Counted from the stretch's first letter, positions 1 through 8,765 are shown. The stretch is 64,000 nucleotides of DNA from Bifidobacterium sp. (GCA_024104275.1 JAGGHK010000001.1:372001-436000); one strand, 5' to 3'. Program-made: numbers and translations. The notes: generated from the sequence alone by a model not told the origin.

Positions 1-1070
1 CCGGCAGCGAAGTTGATCGAAGGCTGCGTCTGATGCTCTTCCTTTCTGCTCACTTGGGTGAGGAATATTCCTTGGAAGAGCTCGCGGAACGTTTTATCGG
101 CGAACCCAAGACCGAAGATGAAAAGAAAAAGGGCGTCGCCGTCATTCGTAAAGACATCAACACTTTGACCACGGTTTCCGATGACGGTGAGATGGCCGGC
201 AGCCAGTTCTTCGATATCGATTGGTCGCTGCTTGACGCAGACGGTATCGTTTCGGCCACCAATTCGTTGGGTCTCGAGCGTCTCGCCGGCATCTCGCAGC
301 AATATCTGAGCATGCTGACCGCTTCCGTGAGCTACCTTGCACATTCTTCCGTGCTTCCGATGGAACAGCGTGAACAGGCGGAATCGCTCTATGTTCGTCT
401 GCGTCAGCACGTCAAGCCGGGTGAGACACCGTGGCTGAGCCTCACTGGTTACGAGGTTGAACCTCGCAGTTTCAGCGTGGTGAAGCGCGCCATCTCCACG
501 GATTCGCTTCTTGATATGGAATACACTGACGGCACCGGCCGTACACGCCGCAAACTCGTTGCACCTTCAAAGATTTTCGTGGATGAAGGCGTATATTACG
601 TTGCCGTTTGGACGGATGTCGCCAAGGCCGCGCCAAAGGACGAGAAGAAATTCGTTTCCAAGGATACGACCATCAACAAGGCAACCGGCCAGCCACGAAT
701 CTGGCAGGTGTTGCGGCTTTCCCGCATCGAAAAGGCCGATCTGGTCAAGCCGACCGCACAGCTTGATATCCCGGATGTGCCGGTAGCCGAGCTGCGCAAG
801 TGGAGTTTCGACAACGGTACCCCTACCGTGTTCATCACCGACAAGCCGGATCTGCCGTTCATCAAGACGCTTCCGGGCGCGACGGTCGAGCGTTGCGGTG
901 ACGGTGAGAAAGTGCATCTGACGGTTTCCTCGGATTCCTGGTTCGTCGCGTTTGCCATCGCGCATGCCAGGCATATCACGGCGGTCGCGCCTGAACCGCT
1001 GCTGACGATGATCGTGGCACGTGCGCATCGCGAACTGAGCCTTGAGAACAACCAGCAGCAGGACAAATAA
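1..1070 (+). CDS. pafC: WYL-domain transcriptional regulator, PafC-like (5' end outside window)
   Basis: The frame is open from base 3 to the left edge, and residues before the first ATG (RRLRLMLFLSAHLGEEYS) look like the N-terminal winged helix of PafB/PafC proteins. The ATG at 33 is therefore unlikely to be the true start, and the gene is cut by the window edge. The visible part continues LAERF (helix-turn-helix), then a long middle and a WYL-type region (residues about 150-240 of the visible part, with the ligand-sensing core around SLLDMEYTDGTGRTRRKLVAP). In mycobacteria PafBC activates the LexA-independent DNA damage response and is encoded just upstream of tatA/tatC and helY. Here helY follows after one small gene, which supports the PafC assignment. 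Product and family are well supported; the specific role is inferred. Confidence 0.8.
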   Translation, partial: GSEVDRRLRLMLFLSAHLGEEYSLEELAERFIGEPKTEDEKKKGVAVIRKDINTLTTVSDDGEMAGSQFFDIDWSLLDADGIVSATNSLGLERLAGISQQYLSMLTASVSYLAHSSVLPMEQREQAESLYVRLRQHVKPGETPWLSLTGYEVEPRSFSVVKRAISTDSLLDMEYTDGTGRTRRKLVAPSKIFVDEGVYYVAVWTDVAKAAPKDEKKFVSKDTTINKATGQPRIWQVLRLSRIEKADLVKPTAQLDIPDVPVAELRKWSFDNGTPTVFITDKPDLPFIKTLPGATVERCGDGEKVHLTVSSDSWFVAFAIAHARHITAVAPEPLLTMIVARAHRELSLENNQQQDK

Positions 1071-1160
1071 TCACTATTTTGCTTCGAAATTGCTGATTGT
1101 TGCTTACCGATTAAAAACAATAATTCAATATCGCAAAACGTTACTGGAAAGGGGAGTCAC

Positions 1161-1625
1161 ATGCCTTGGTGGGGTTGGATTATCGTTGCGATGGTCATGC
1201 TTGCTGCTCTTGCCGTCGGTCTCGTTTACGCCGGTATTCATGCGGTCCGTGCGGCTCATAGCGTCGCCGACACCGGCAAAGAAGTTCAGCATTATCTCGA
1301 TGCGATGCGGCAATCCTCACCGTCGGGTGAACACCAGGAAAAACCGCTGTTCACCCAGCCTCTTTCCACTGCATCTCACCGTTACAGCCTTGCGCAAACC
1401 GAGGTGGAACGCAGACGGATTACCCGGCATAATCGCCACGCGGAACGTTGGAGCATCTGGAGGCATAACCGCGTGCCGTTCACCGGAAACGTACCTGAAG
1501 GAAGCAACCAAGCGGTTTCCATATCGTCAAATCAGGCTTTCGATGGAATCATGGCAGAAACTGCAACTCCGGCAAGCGATGCGCATCGGGAAAATATCAA
1601 TCGAAATACCTCGAAGGTCGATTAG
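1161..1625 (+). CDS. Unknown single-pass membrane protein in the tatA position
   Basis: A 154-residue protein with one N-terminal membrane helix (about residues 4-27, WWGWIIVAMVMLAALAVGLV) followed by a polar, Arg-, Ser- and Asn-rich tail with no recognised domain. The start is supported by an AAAGGGGAG-like ribosome binding site a few bases upstream of ATG 1161. It sits between the PafC-like gene and the HelY-type helicase, where many actinobacteria carry tatA and tatC. It lacks the TatA hinge and amphipathic helix pattern and there is no tatC, so I do not call it TatA. Function unknown. Confidence 0.6.
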   Translation: MPWWGWIIVAMVMLAALAVGLVYAGIHAVRAAHSVADTGKEVQHYLDAMRQSSPSGEHQEKPLFTQPLSTASHRYSLAQTEVERRRITRHNRHAERWSIWRHNRVPFTGNVPEGSNQAVSISSNQAFDGIMAETATPASDAHRENINRNTSKVD

Positions 1626-1708
1626 ATGACGGTTCTGCTGCCCTTTACGTGTATTTTGCCAGCATTTAAACGCATATCCTTCTTTCACGAATCGACAGTT
1701 TCATTCCT

Positions 1709-4477
1709 ATGAGTCATTCACATCATTACCACCATAAAAACCATTCCGATCTTGATTCTGAGGATTTCAACCCATCGGTTGACTGGGATTCTGCAGAAGA
1801 ACAGCCATTATCACCATCGCAACGTTATGCGGCGTTCAAAAAGCACAGTACTTACGAACGGTCCGAAGCCGCACGTTTTGCCAGAACACTGCCTTTCGAA
1901 CTCGACCCGTTCCAAATCGAAGCAGACGAGGCCCTTGAGGCAGGCAAGAACGTTTTGGTCGCAGCTCCGACGGGCGCAGGAAAGACCATTGTAGCCGATT
2001 TCGCCATGCATCTGGCCCAGGAAAAGAACGTGAAGGCGTTCTACACCACACCGATCAAAGCCCTGAGCAATCAGAAATACCATGATCTGGTACAGATTTA
2101 CGGCAGCGATCATGTCGGTCTTCTGACCGGCGACACCTCCATCAACTCCGAAGCTAACATCGTGGTGATGACCACCGAAGTGCTGCGCAACATGCTCTAC
2201 GAAAATTCGGAGACGTTGCGGGCATTGCGTTACGTGATTCTTGATGAGGTCCATTATCTGGCCGACAAATTCCGCGGACCGGTGTGGGAGGAAGTCATCA
2301 TCCACCTGCCCAAATCTGTCAAAATCGTCGGGCTCTCGGCCACAGTCTCCAATGTGGAGGATTTCTGCGCCTGGATCGAGTCGGTGCGTGGCGCCACGAA
2401 ACTTGTCGTTTCCGAAAAACGACCCGTACCGCTCGAACAACACGTCATGTTGCAGAGCGACGACCAGCACGAACCCGAACTCATCGACCTCTACCGTCAC
2501 AACAAAAACGGTGTTCAGACCGACAAGCTCAATGCAAAACTCGTCGACCGCATCGACCAGCTCGACAGAAAAGCCACCTCACGGGCCCATGAGGAATGGA
2601 GAGGCGGCAAAAACAGACATCGTAGGGGAGCCGAGAAGCGGCGCCGCAGGCCCGGACAGGTACGCCGTTATATACCACGCAGATGGGCCGTGGTCGATGA
2701 ACTCAACTTTATGGGACTCCTACCGGGCATCTATTTCATTTTCTCGCGTAACGGCTGTGACGAGGCCGTTGAGCAATGTCTTCGTGCCGGTCTTGAACTG
2801 ACCACCAAAGACGAGGTGATGCGTATCCGCGCCATCGTCGACGAGATGGTGGAAGGCGAACTCGACCATGCCGACCTCAAGGCGCTCGGTTTTGCCCGTT
2901 TCCGCTACGCGTTGGAAGAAGGCTTTGCACCTCACCACGCCGGCATGGTGGCGCTGTTCCGCCAAATTGTCGAACGGCTTTTCGAAGAGGGCTTGGTCAA
3001 GATGGCCTTCGCCACCGAAACGCTGGCACTCGGCATCAACATGCCGGCCCGTTGCGTGGTCATCGAAAAGCTTGAGAAATTCAACGGCGTCGACCATGTG
3101 ACGCTGACCCCAGGCGAATACACCCAGCTAACGGGCCGTGCGGGTAGGCGCGGCATCGACACCATCGGCCACGCCGTTATCGTCGACCATCGAGGATTCG
3201 TACCGGCCACCGCCGCGTCCCTCTCCAGCAAGCGCGTCTATCCGCTGCATTCCAGCTTCAAACCGACGTTCAACATGGCCGTGAACTTGCTCAATTCCAG
3301 CAGTTACGAGACAGCACGAGACACGCTCGACCATTCGTTCGCGCAATGGGAGGCGAACGAGTCGGCGGAGGATCTTGTCTCCCGCATCCAGACGCTTGAA
3401 AAGGCCGTCGAAGGGTACGAAAAAGCCTTCACCTGTTCGCACGGCGATTTCAAGGAATTCATGACCATTCGCCAGAAACTTTCCTACCTGCAGAAGGAGG
3501 AACGCCGGCATCTGAAACGTAGAAACTTTACGAGCGATAAGGCGCGTAACGAAGCTTTCCGGAATCTTGACAAACGCATCGCGGAACTGAAAACCGAAGA
3601 GGGCGAACACCCTTGCAAGTCCTGCCCGGACTTCCAGAATCATCTCAAATGGGGGCATCGCTGGCTACGCGAATCCAAGGAATTGCAGCATGCACGAGGA
3701 CGTTACGAATCGCGTACCGGATTGGTGGCGCGTCAGTTCGACCAGATCTGCAACGTGCTTTCTTCGCTCGGCTATTTGAAGGAAACCGGAAAGAATGCTG
3801 GAAAGGATTCCGCAGCGGAAGATAGCGAAAATTCGTTCCCGTCGGATATGAGTGACGGGTCGGATTTACAGGATTGGAACCGCTCGAAAGTTTCATCATC
3901 AGAAAAGACTGAATCGCAGCCAGTGCAAGATGTTCGCGATTACCACCTCACCATGCGTGGGCAGCTGCTCCGTCACTTGTATAGCGAATACGATCTGGTG
4001 CTGTCCGAGGCCATCACTGACGGTTTTCTGGATGAACTCGAACCGGAAGAGCTCGCGGCGACCTTGTCGGCGTTGGTCTATCAGGCACGCAGGGGAGGGG
4101 ACAACGAACCGCGGCGCTACCCCGGCGGTCCCGGCGGTCCTGTGGCGTCAAGTTGCCGGCAGCTGCGGGACGTTTTCTCGGATGTCGAGATGATGCGTGA
4201 AGATGCTGATCTGGACGAATTGGAACCGCTTGATTTCGGGCTTGTCGATATCATGTATGACTGGGCCAGGGGAGAGGACCTCGCTCAGATTCTACACGGC
4301 ACCGAGCTGACCGGCGGTGATTTCGTTCGCAACGCCAAGCGCCTTTCGGACGTGCTCCAGCAGATTTCGACTGCTGAAAAATACTATGAAAACGACGACC
4401 CGCACTTGGCCGAGAACGCGAGAAAAGCCAATAAACTGGTCAATCGTGGTATCGTTGCATATTCAGGAGTTGACTGA
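1709..4477 (+). CDS. helY: DEAD/DEAH-box RNA helicase, HelY / Ski2-like
   Basis: A 922-residue superfamily 2 helicase of the Ski2/Mtr4 type, expected to unwind RNA in the cytoplasm. Visible motifs: Walker A AAPTGAGKT (about residues 85-93), motif Ia TTPIKALSNQ, the DEVH box (about 179-182), SAT as LSATVSN, and motif VI QLTGRAGRRG (about 472-481). The C-terminal part has a paired-Cys segment (CKSCPDFQNH) and an arch-like helical region, as in actinobacterial HelY. The first 40 residues are His-rich and acidic and are not part of the fold. A basic insertion (about 295-325, many Arg/Lys) sits between the two RecA lobes. It follows the PafC-like gene and precedes rbpA on the same strand, as is typical of actinobacteria. 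Confidence 0.9.
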   Translation: MSHSHHYHHKNHSDLDSEDFNPSVDWDSAEEQPLSPSQRYAAFKKHSTYERSEAARFARTLPFELDPFQIEADEALEAGKNVLVAAPTGAGKTIVADFAMHLAQEKNVKAFYTTPIKALSNQKYHDLVQIYGSDHVGLLTGDTSINSEANIVVMTTEVLRNMLYENSETLRALRYVILDEVHYLADKFRGPVWEEVIIHLPKSVKIVGLSATVSNVEDFCAWIESVRGATKLVVSEKRPVPLEQHVMLQSDDQHEPELIDLYRHNKNGVQTDKLNAKLVDRIDQLDRKATSRAHEEWRGGKNRHRRGAEKRRRRPGQVRRYIPRRWAVVDELNFMGLLPGIYFIFSRNGCDEAVEQCLRAGLELTTKDEVMRIRAIVDEMVEGELDHADLKALGFARFRYALEEGFAPHHAGMVALFRQIVERLFEEGLVKMAFATETLALGINMPARCVVIEKLEKFNGVDHVTLTPGEYTQLTGRAGRRGIDTIGHAVIVDHRGFVPATAASLSSKRVYPLHSSFKPTFNMAVNLLNSSSYETARDTLDHSFAQWEANESAEDLVSRIQTLEKAVEGYEKAFTCSHGDFKEFMTIRQKLSYLQKEERRHLKRRNFTSDKARNEAFRNLDKRIAELKTEEGEHPCKSCPDFQNHLKWGHRWLRESKELQHARGRYESRTGLVARQFDQICNVLSSLGYLKETGKNAGKDSAAEDSENSFPSDMSDGSDLQDWNRSKVSSSEKTESQPVQDVRDYHLTMRGQLLRHLYSEYDLVLSEAITDGFLDELEPEELAATLSALVYQARRGGDNEPRRYPGGPGGPVASSCRQLRDVFSDVEMMREDADLDELEPLDFGLVDIMYDWARGEDLAQILHGTELTGGDFVRNAKRLSDVLQQISTAEKYYENDDPHLAENARKANKLVNRGIVAYSGVD

Positions 4478-4560
4478 GCGTAAAACACAGCGACAAGGGA
4501 ATAATCGACTCGTCCGAACTGTTCTGTACTTTAGAAATAGACTATGAATAAGGAGAATGT

Positions 4561-4908
4561 ATGGCGGAACGCAGCCTACGCGGTATGAGCATCGGAGCCA
4601 AGTCTCTCGAATCCGATGAAAATGTTGATTTTGCGGCAAGAACTGATATGGCTTACGTGTGTCCGAAAGGCCATCGTACGATTCTTCCGTTCGCCGAAGA
4701 CGCCGAAGTTCCCGACGAATGGGAATGCCGTTGCGGTGAGGTCGCCAAGCGCGAGGACGCTGATTCTGACGAAATCGACGAGATCAAAAAGCCGACCCGT
4801 ACGCACTGGGACATGCTCATGGAACGTCGTACCGAAGACGAACTCAAGGAACTGCTTGACAAACGTTTGAAGATGCACCGCGAAGGTTGGTTCCCGGATT
4901 ACGAGTAA
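4561..4908 (+). CDS. rbpA: RNA polymerase-binding protein RbpA
   Basis: A 115-residue protein with the full RbpA layout: an N-terminal segment (MAERSLRGMSIGAKSLESDE), a small zinc-ribbon-like core with VCPKGH and CRCGE, an acidic linker, and the C-terminal sigma-interaction helix (KPTRTHWDMLMERRTEDEL onward). RbpA binds the RNA polymerase beta subunit and the principal sigma factor and stabilises the open complex in actinobacteria. A clear AAGGAG ribosome binding site precedes ATG 4561. An 83-bp gap separates it from helY, enough for its own promoter. A rho-independent terminator follows. Confidence 0.97.
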   Translation: MAERSLRGMSIGAKSLESDENVDFAARTDMAYVCPKGHRTILPFAEDAEVPDEWECRCGEVAKREDADSDEIDEIKKPTRTHWDMLMERRTEDELKELLDKRLKMHREGWFPDYE

Positions 4909-4942
4909 TTGATTCGGGTTGGTTCGTGAAAATAATTTTTTT

Positions 4943-4990
4943 AAAACGGTGATTGCTGGATTAGTCCAAGTGGTCACCGTTTTTGTATTT
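4943..4990 (+). terminator. Rho-independent terminator of rbpA
   Basis: Inverted repeat AAAACGGTGA (4943-4952) / TCACCGTTTT (4974-4983), a perfect 10-bp stem followed by a T-rich tail. Confidence 0.85.
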
Positions 4991-5215
4991 GGTTTTGTAT
5001 TTCTGACTCGTAGAATCGCTCTGGGAAAACTTTGATGAATGATCAACAACTAACTTAATATTCTTTCATTTGAGTCAATTTTCAGTTGCATGATTCTTGA
5101 AGTAGCCTCTTAGAATCCACGCTGGGAAAATTTCAGAGAAGATAAGAACACTGTATAACTCGCGAGAAGCGGATAACTGAATAATTTTAAAGTAACTAAT
5201 TTATCCGATAATGTA

Positions 5216-5369
5216 CGTTATGTCAGATATTAAAGAAATCTTACATAACGTCGTTACGTTATATACCGAAGCTGCGCTTCGCTTACATAACGTAACGCCC
5301 ATACAATTGCACAGGAAATCTGACATAACGTCTCGCGGTTATATACCAAGCTACGCTTGCATACATAAC
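5216..5369. repeat. Tandem, hairpin-forming repeats
   Basis: Two related units, 5238-5291 and 5318-5369, with an 80-base period. Each runs ATCT-K-ACATAACGTC, a variable stretch, GTTATATACC, an AAGCT-R-CGCTT core, then TACATAAC. Within each unit GTTATATA pairs with TACATAAC and the core forms an inner stem (GAAGC/GCTTC in unit 1, AAGC/GCTT in unit 2). In unit 1 the outer stem is longer: 5252-5264 against 5285-5297, 12 of 13 pairs. A further inverted arm CGTTATGTCAGAT at 5216-5228 is the exact reverse complement of 5318-5330 and a 12/13 match to that of 5238-5250. Function unknown. Confidence 0.8.
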
Positions 5370-5553
5370 ATGTTTCGCCTTTCATTGATGGGTTTTGCGA
5401 AGAGATAAAGCCCGCAATTACCTATGAGCTGCGTTTTCGGCTTGCATAGTAAAGCGCGTCGCATTAATGACGACCGAGAAATTTCATATGATGGTCTCGC
5501 GGTTATGTGGCCAGACTTGATTATCTATGCGCTTTGCATCCTCATTAAATTAA

Positions 5554-5599
5554 AAATTGGCTTTGCTTGTTCAGATGAATGATTAAGCAAAGCCAATTT
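5554..5599 (-). terminator. Terminator downstream of the DapA-family aldolase gene
   Basis: Perfect 15-bp inverted repeat AAATTGGCTTTGCTT (5554-5568) / AAGCAAAGCCAATTT (5585-5599), about 20 bases past the aldolase stop. On the minus strand the stem ends in T and is followed by TTTAATTTAATG. Confidence 0.85.
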
Positions 5600-5618
5600 C
5601 TGAAATCGATGTCAACGG

Positions 5619-6506
5619 TTAGTTCAGCAATTCCTCGATTGCCTCATACTGCTGTTGGGTCAGCTGAATGGCGGGCTCACGTATGTCAGTGCTGATCGGC
5701 AGGCCCTTGGCCTTGACTCCGCCTTTGATGGCGGAAACGAAGAGATCGGCAACATCGTACACGGCCATCAGTTTGTTGATGTGCTGTGCGCACTCGAGCA
5801 TGGTGTCGTAGTCTTGTGCGTGATAAGCCTTGTTCATTTTCACGAACAGTTCAGGTTCCACATTGGTCAATCCGCAGATGACCCCGTTGCCGCCGGCGAT
5901 TCTGTTCGGAGTGTAATATTCGTCGAATCCGGAGAAAACGCTGAATTCCGGGTTTACTTTTCGCACGGCTGCAATCATCTTGCGCGTATGGCTGATGGTG
6001 TCCACCGTATCTTTGATACCGACGATATTGGAATGCTTGGAGACCAAATCGGCAACAAGTTCAGGAGAAAGGTCGGTACCGGTCCTCGGCGGGAAATTGT
6101 AAAGAATCACGGGAACGGATGACGCTTCACAGACAAGGTCGAAATAGCGTTCGGCTCCTGCATTGGTCGGTCCGAAATAATACGGGGAAACGGCAACCAC
6201 TGCATCGGCGCCGGCCTTTGAAGCATAACCGCAGAACTCCCTGACCTCATCAGGATTGGTACTGCCGACTCCGATAAGCACCTTCGCACGCCCGGCGACA
6301 CGCTTGATGGCGAAATCGGTGACCTGTTCCTTGACGTCAAGAGGGAATGCATAGAACTCCCCTATGCTTCCGAAAATCAGGATACCGTCGATGCCTGCAT
6401 CGGCCAGATGATCGAGGTGCCTCCCCCACATCTCGTAATCAATACTTCCATCATCCTTGGTGATAGTGATGGATGGACAAAACACTCCATCAAAATTCTT
6501 AGTCAT
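5619..6506 (-). CDS. DapA-family aldolase, probable L-2-keto-3-deoxyfuconate aldolase
   Basis: A 295-residue TIM-barrel protein of the dihydrodipicolinate synthase / N-acetylneuraminate lyase family. Visible features: GSIGEFYAF (the family's GTTGE-like loop), YNFPPRTG carrying the catalytic Tyr, and the Schiff-base Lys in VGIKDT at about residue 165. Start chosen at ATG 6506 because an AAAGGAG site lies just upstream; the frame also runs to 6566 but without support. True DapA works in lysine synthesis, but this gene lies next to the fucose permease, dehydrogenase, lactonase and dehydratase. The known bifidobacterial L-fucose route ends with a DapA-family enzyme that splits 2-keto-3-deoxyfuconate into pyruvate and lactaldehyde. 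A strong hairpin and an operator-like palindrome in front suggest its own promoter. Confidence 0.88.
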   Translation of the reverse strand: MTKNFDGVFCPSITITKDDGSIDYEMWGRHLDHLADAGIDGILIFGSIGEFYAFPLDVKEQVTDFAIKRVAGRAKVLIGVGSTNPDEVREFCGYASKAGADAVVAVSPYYFGPTNAGAERYFDLVCEASSVPVILYNFPPRTGTDLSPELVADLVSKHSNIVGIKDTVDTISHTRKMIAAVRKVNPEFSVFSGFDEYYTPNRIAGGNGVICGLTNVEPELFVKMNKAYHAQDYDTMLECAQHINKLMAVYDVADLFVSAIKGGVKAKGLPISTDIREPAIQLTQQQYEAIEELLN

Positions 6507-6580
6507 ATGCTTTCCGCTCCTTTGATTACCTTCATAAAATTTTAGCCATTTTCCCATACGATACAAAAGGAAAACCTGTT

Positions 6581-6598
6581 ATCGTAAACAATTACGAT
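6581..6598. promoter_or_regulatory. Candidate LacI-type operator upstream of the aldolase gene
   Basis: Palindrome ATCGTAAACAATTACGAT with perfect 7-base arms (6581-6587 and 6592-6598) around a 4-base spacer, about 75 bases before the aldolase start. A TATCGT box that could serve as -10 lies between it and the gene. Regulator not known; the neighbouring LacI protein is the obvious candidate. Confidence 0.5.
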
Positions 6599-6636
6599 TA
6601 TTCAGCTTCATACAATTCAAGTGTCATTCAAATAAA

Positions 6637-6693
6637 ATTGTCTGTCGCCGCCATCGTCATCAGGATGACGGCGATATGGCGGCGACAGACAAT
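6637..6693 (-). terminator. Long terminator hairpin between lactonase and aldolase genes
   Basis: Perfect 18-bp outer stem, 6637-6654 against 6676-6693 (ATTGTCTGTCGCCGCCAT and its complement), enclosing an inner 7-bp stem CGTCATC/GATGACG (6655-6661 / 6664-6670). On the minus strand the stem is followed by TTTATTTGAATG. It starts 8 bases past the lactonase stop, so it should end or attenuate the upstream operon. Confidence 0.85.
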
Positions 6694-6700
6694 CACTTAC

Positions 6701-7480
6701 TCACAGAACAATTCCATAAGCGTTCTTTGTATTGTTCATGAAGAAGTCCTCGTCTTCGCCGAAGATCTTGAGCATCAGCTCAAAATGCGCGGCGAAGCTG
6801 GAATGTTCGTTGACCACTGGCCAGTTCGAGCTGAACAAGACCCGAAGCGGACCGAAGGTATCACGGACGAACTTGACGATGTCCGGGTCAACTGGATTGT
6901 CTCCAGAAACCTTAATATAGCTGTGTGGCAGTCTGGCCATTGCCTTCAGGGCTGAACGGGATTTGTCGTCAAGTGTGGTCACATTACCGAGATGGTTGAT
7001 GATCACGGTCTCCTCCGGCACCTGGGAGAACGCTTTGGCCATATCCCCCAGCTCGTTGCCCCGGCAGCACAGGTCGAACGGCATATGCCGCTTGGCCAAC
7101 GCCCTGAGACCGCCGATGAACTCGGGCTCGAGGCAACGCCCACGAGGCTCGCTGTCGATATGCAGCGGTTCCCTGATGCCTGTGGCATTGAGAGGCACGC
7201 GCATATAGGGGCTGAGCCTGGCACGAAGCATTCTGACAAGGATTCTCGGATCACCGTTCTTGTACACGATTTCGTCCTCAAGCTCATGATCGGTGCAATC
7301 GACCTCGACATAAACACCGCCGAGGAAATCGACGCCAACCCGCTCATACTCTGCCTTGAGGTCATCGAAGGTATACTTGCGATTGATCTTTTCCATGCCC
7401 GAAAGCCAAGGGAGGTTTTCAACCGACGGATCCCACATGTGGAAGTGAGAATCAATCACCTTCAGTTTCGTATCCGTCAT
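6701..7480 (-). CDS. Amidohydrolase-family lactonase, probable L-fuconolactone hydrolase
   Basis: A 259-residue amidohydrolase-2 family protein. It opens with the metal-binding HxH motif in VIDSHFHMWDP (His12, His14) and has a later conserved His in INHLGNV. Relatives include fuconolactonase and 2-pyrone-4,6-dicarboxylate lactonase. In the fucose pathway it would open L-fucono-lactone to L-fuconate. It begins one base after the FucP gene ends (on the minus strand), so the two are almost certainly translated from one message. Substrate is inferred from context. Confidence 0.85.
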   Translation of the reverse strand: MTDTKLKVIDSHFHMWDPSVENLPWLSGMEKINRKYTFDDLKAEYERVGVDFLGGVYVEVDCTDHELEDEIVYKNGDPRILVRMLRARLSPYMRVPLNATGIREPLHIDSEPRGRCLEPEFIGGLRALAKRHMPFDLCCRGNELGDMAKAFSQVPEETVIINHLGNVTTLDDKSRSALKAMARLPHSYIKVSGDNPVDPDIVKFVRDTFGPLRVLFSSNWPVVNEHSSFAAHFELMLKIFGEDEDFFMNNTKNAYGIVL

Positions 7481-7481
7481 T

Positions 7482-8765
7482 TCAGCGGTCCTCCTTCTTC
7501 AATCCGATCTTTGAACCCCAGACCGCATACCATGCGACATAGAGGAAACCGGGAACCATGACCAGCACGGCCGTCTCGATGCCGATGGCATCCTGAATCG
7601 CGCCAAGGAGCAGTGGAATCAACGCCGCACCCACAATGCTCATGGTCAGGGCCGAAGAACCGGTCTTGGCTGCATTGCCGTGCATACCCTTGATGGTCAG
7701 CGAGAATATGGTCGGATAGCCGATCGAGATGAACAGGTAGGCAACCAGGAAGCAGATCACGGAGAACTTGCCAAGTCCAAGGAACGCCAGGAACATCAGT
7801 ATGGCGCTCAAAAGCATGTAGACACCCAGAATCTTGCCTGGATCAAACCTTGCCATCAATGGCGTGGTCAGAAAACGGCCGAGCGTGAAGAGCAGCGAGA
7901 GCAGAGCAAGCATCGAGGCTGCCAGGCCTACAGTGATGCCAGAACCCCAGTGCTTCAACGCGTAAGCCGAGAAGATAGCCATGCCCGCCACCTGCAAGCC
8001 GATGAAAATGAACTCAGCAAGGACGCCAAGCACAAAGTACGGTTTCTTGATCAGCGTTGAGAAGGAACCGGATGATTCTCCTCCCTCTTCGTCTTCGTCA
8101 CCTGGAGGCGTCGGAAGCTTGAAGAACACGAACACCAGGAGCACCAATACCAGTATGATGCCGATGACAATGTAGATCATGCGGGTGTCGGAAAGGAACT
8201 TCATCTTGGCGAAATCGAAGCCTGGCTTACCTGGATCGACGGTCTTGGAGAGAATCTGACCTAGGATAAGCGGGCCGACCACGTTGCCGACACCATTGAA
8301 GCTCTGCGCGAGGTTCAGACGGAACGACTCACCTTTTTCGTCACCAAGCTTGGTGATATACGGATTGCAGTTGGTTTCCAGCGACGAAGCTCCGAGCGCG
8401 ATGACGAACATCGCGAAGAGGAACAGGCCGTAGCTGGCCGCGTTCGTGGCCGGGATGACCGTGAACGCGCCGATAGCGAACAGCACCAGTCCGGAGATGA
8501 CCCCGCCCTTGTAGCCGAAGCGCTTGGAGATCATGCTGGCCGGAATGGCCATGATGAAGTAGGCGCCGTAATAAGCCACCTGCAGCAACGACGACTCCGT
8601 ATGGTTGAGCTGCATGTAGTGCCCGAAGGGACTGTCGAGGGCGTTGACCAGGTTCATGGTCAGGCCCCAGATGAAGAACAGGGAGGTGACCAGAACTATG
8701 GCAATGGTTGCCTTGGAGCCTTTGGTCCCTGAGGACTGTTTTGATGATGTGTTTGTTGAAGACAT
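7482..8765 (-). CDS. fucP: L-fucose permease, MFS (FucP family)
   Basis: A 427-residue membrane protein with about 12 hydrophobic segments, of the fucose:H+ symporter family of the major facilitator superfamily. Characteristic segments include SLFFIWGLTMNLVNALDS in helix 1 and the SSLETNCNPYITKLG stretch, which carries a conserved acidic residue of helix 4. A short acidic loop (GDEDEEGGES) lies between the two six-helix halves, and the N-terminus is Ser/Thr/Lys-rich. It lies 13 bases after the SDR dehydrogenase gene and 1 base before the lactonase gene. The sugar is most likely L-fucose, given the neighbours. Confidence 0.92.
   Translation of the reverse strand: MSSTNTSSKQSSGTKGSKATIAIVLVTSLFFIWGLTMNLVNALDSPFGHYMQLNHTESSLLQVAYYGAYFIMAIPASMISKRFGYKGGVISGLVLFAIGAFTVIPATNAASYGLFLFAMFVIALGASSLETNCNPYITKLGDEKGESFRLNLAQSFNGVGNVVGPLILGQILSKTVDPGKPGFDFAKMKFLSDTRMIYIVIGIILVLVLLVFVFFKLPTPPGDEDEEGGESSGSFSTLIKKPYFVLGVLAEFIFIGLQVAGMAIFSAYALKHWGSGITVGLAASMLALLSLLFTLGRFLTTPLMARFDPGKILGVYMLLSAILMFLAFLGLGKFSVICFLVAYLFISIGYPTIFSLTIKGMHGNAAKTGSSALTMSIVGAALIPLLLGAIQDAIGIETAVLVMVPGFLYVAWYAVWGSKIGLKKEDR

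Larger units (their letters stand above)
4985..5618. other. AT-rich gene-free region between rbpA and the fucose cluster
   Basis: About 630 bases with no convincing gene; a short open frame at 5211-5408 lies over the repeats and has no protein-like composition. The stretch is clearly richer in A+T than its surroundings. It holds the tandem hairpin repeats at 5216-5369, a second copy of the 13-mer GTCTCGCGGTTAT (5330-5342 and 5494-5506), a weak hairpin around 5423-5447 (CTATG/CATAG), and the aldolase terminator. It marks the border between the conserved helY-rbpA block and the accessory fucose genes. Confidence 0.7.

Noticed and set aside
5216-5369. CRISPR array
   Set aside because: Only two units with internal palindromes and no constant-length unique spacers; no cas genes in the window.
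5211-5408. 65-codon open frame across the hairpin repeats
   Set aside because: It follows the palindromic repeats exactly and has no ribosome binding site or protein-like pattern.
5619-6506. Lysine-pathway dihydrodipicolinate synthase (dapA)
   Set aside because: Family matches, but the neighbouring fucose genes and the absence of lysine genes favour a sugar-acid aldolase.
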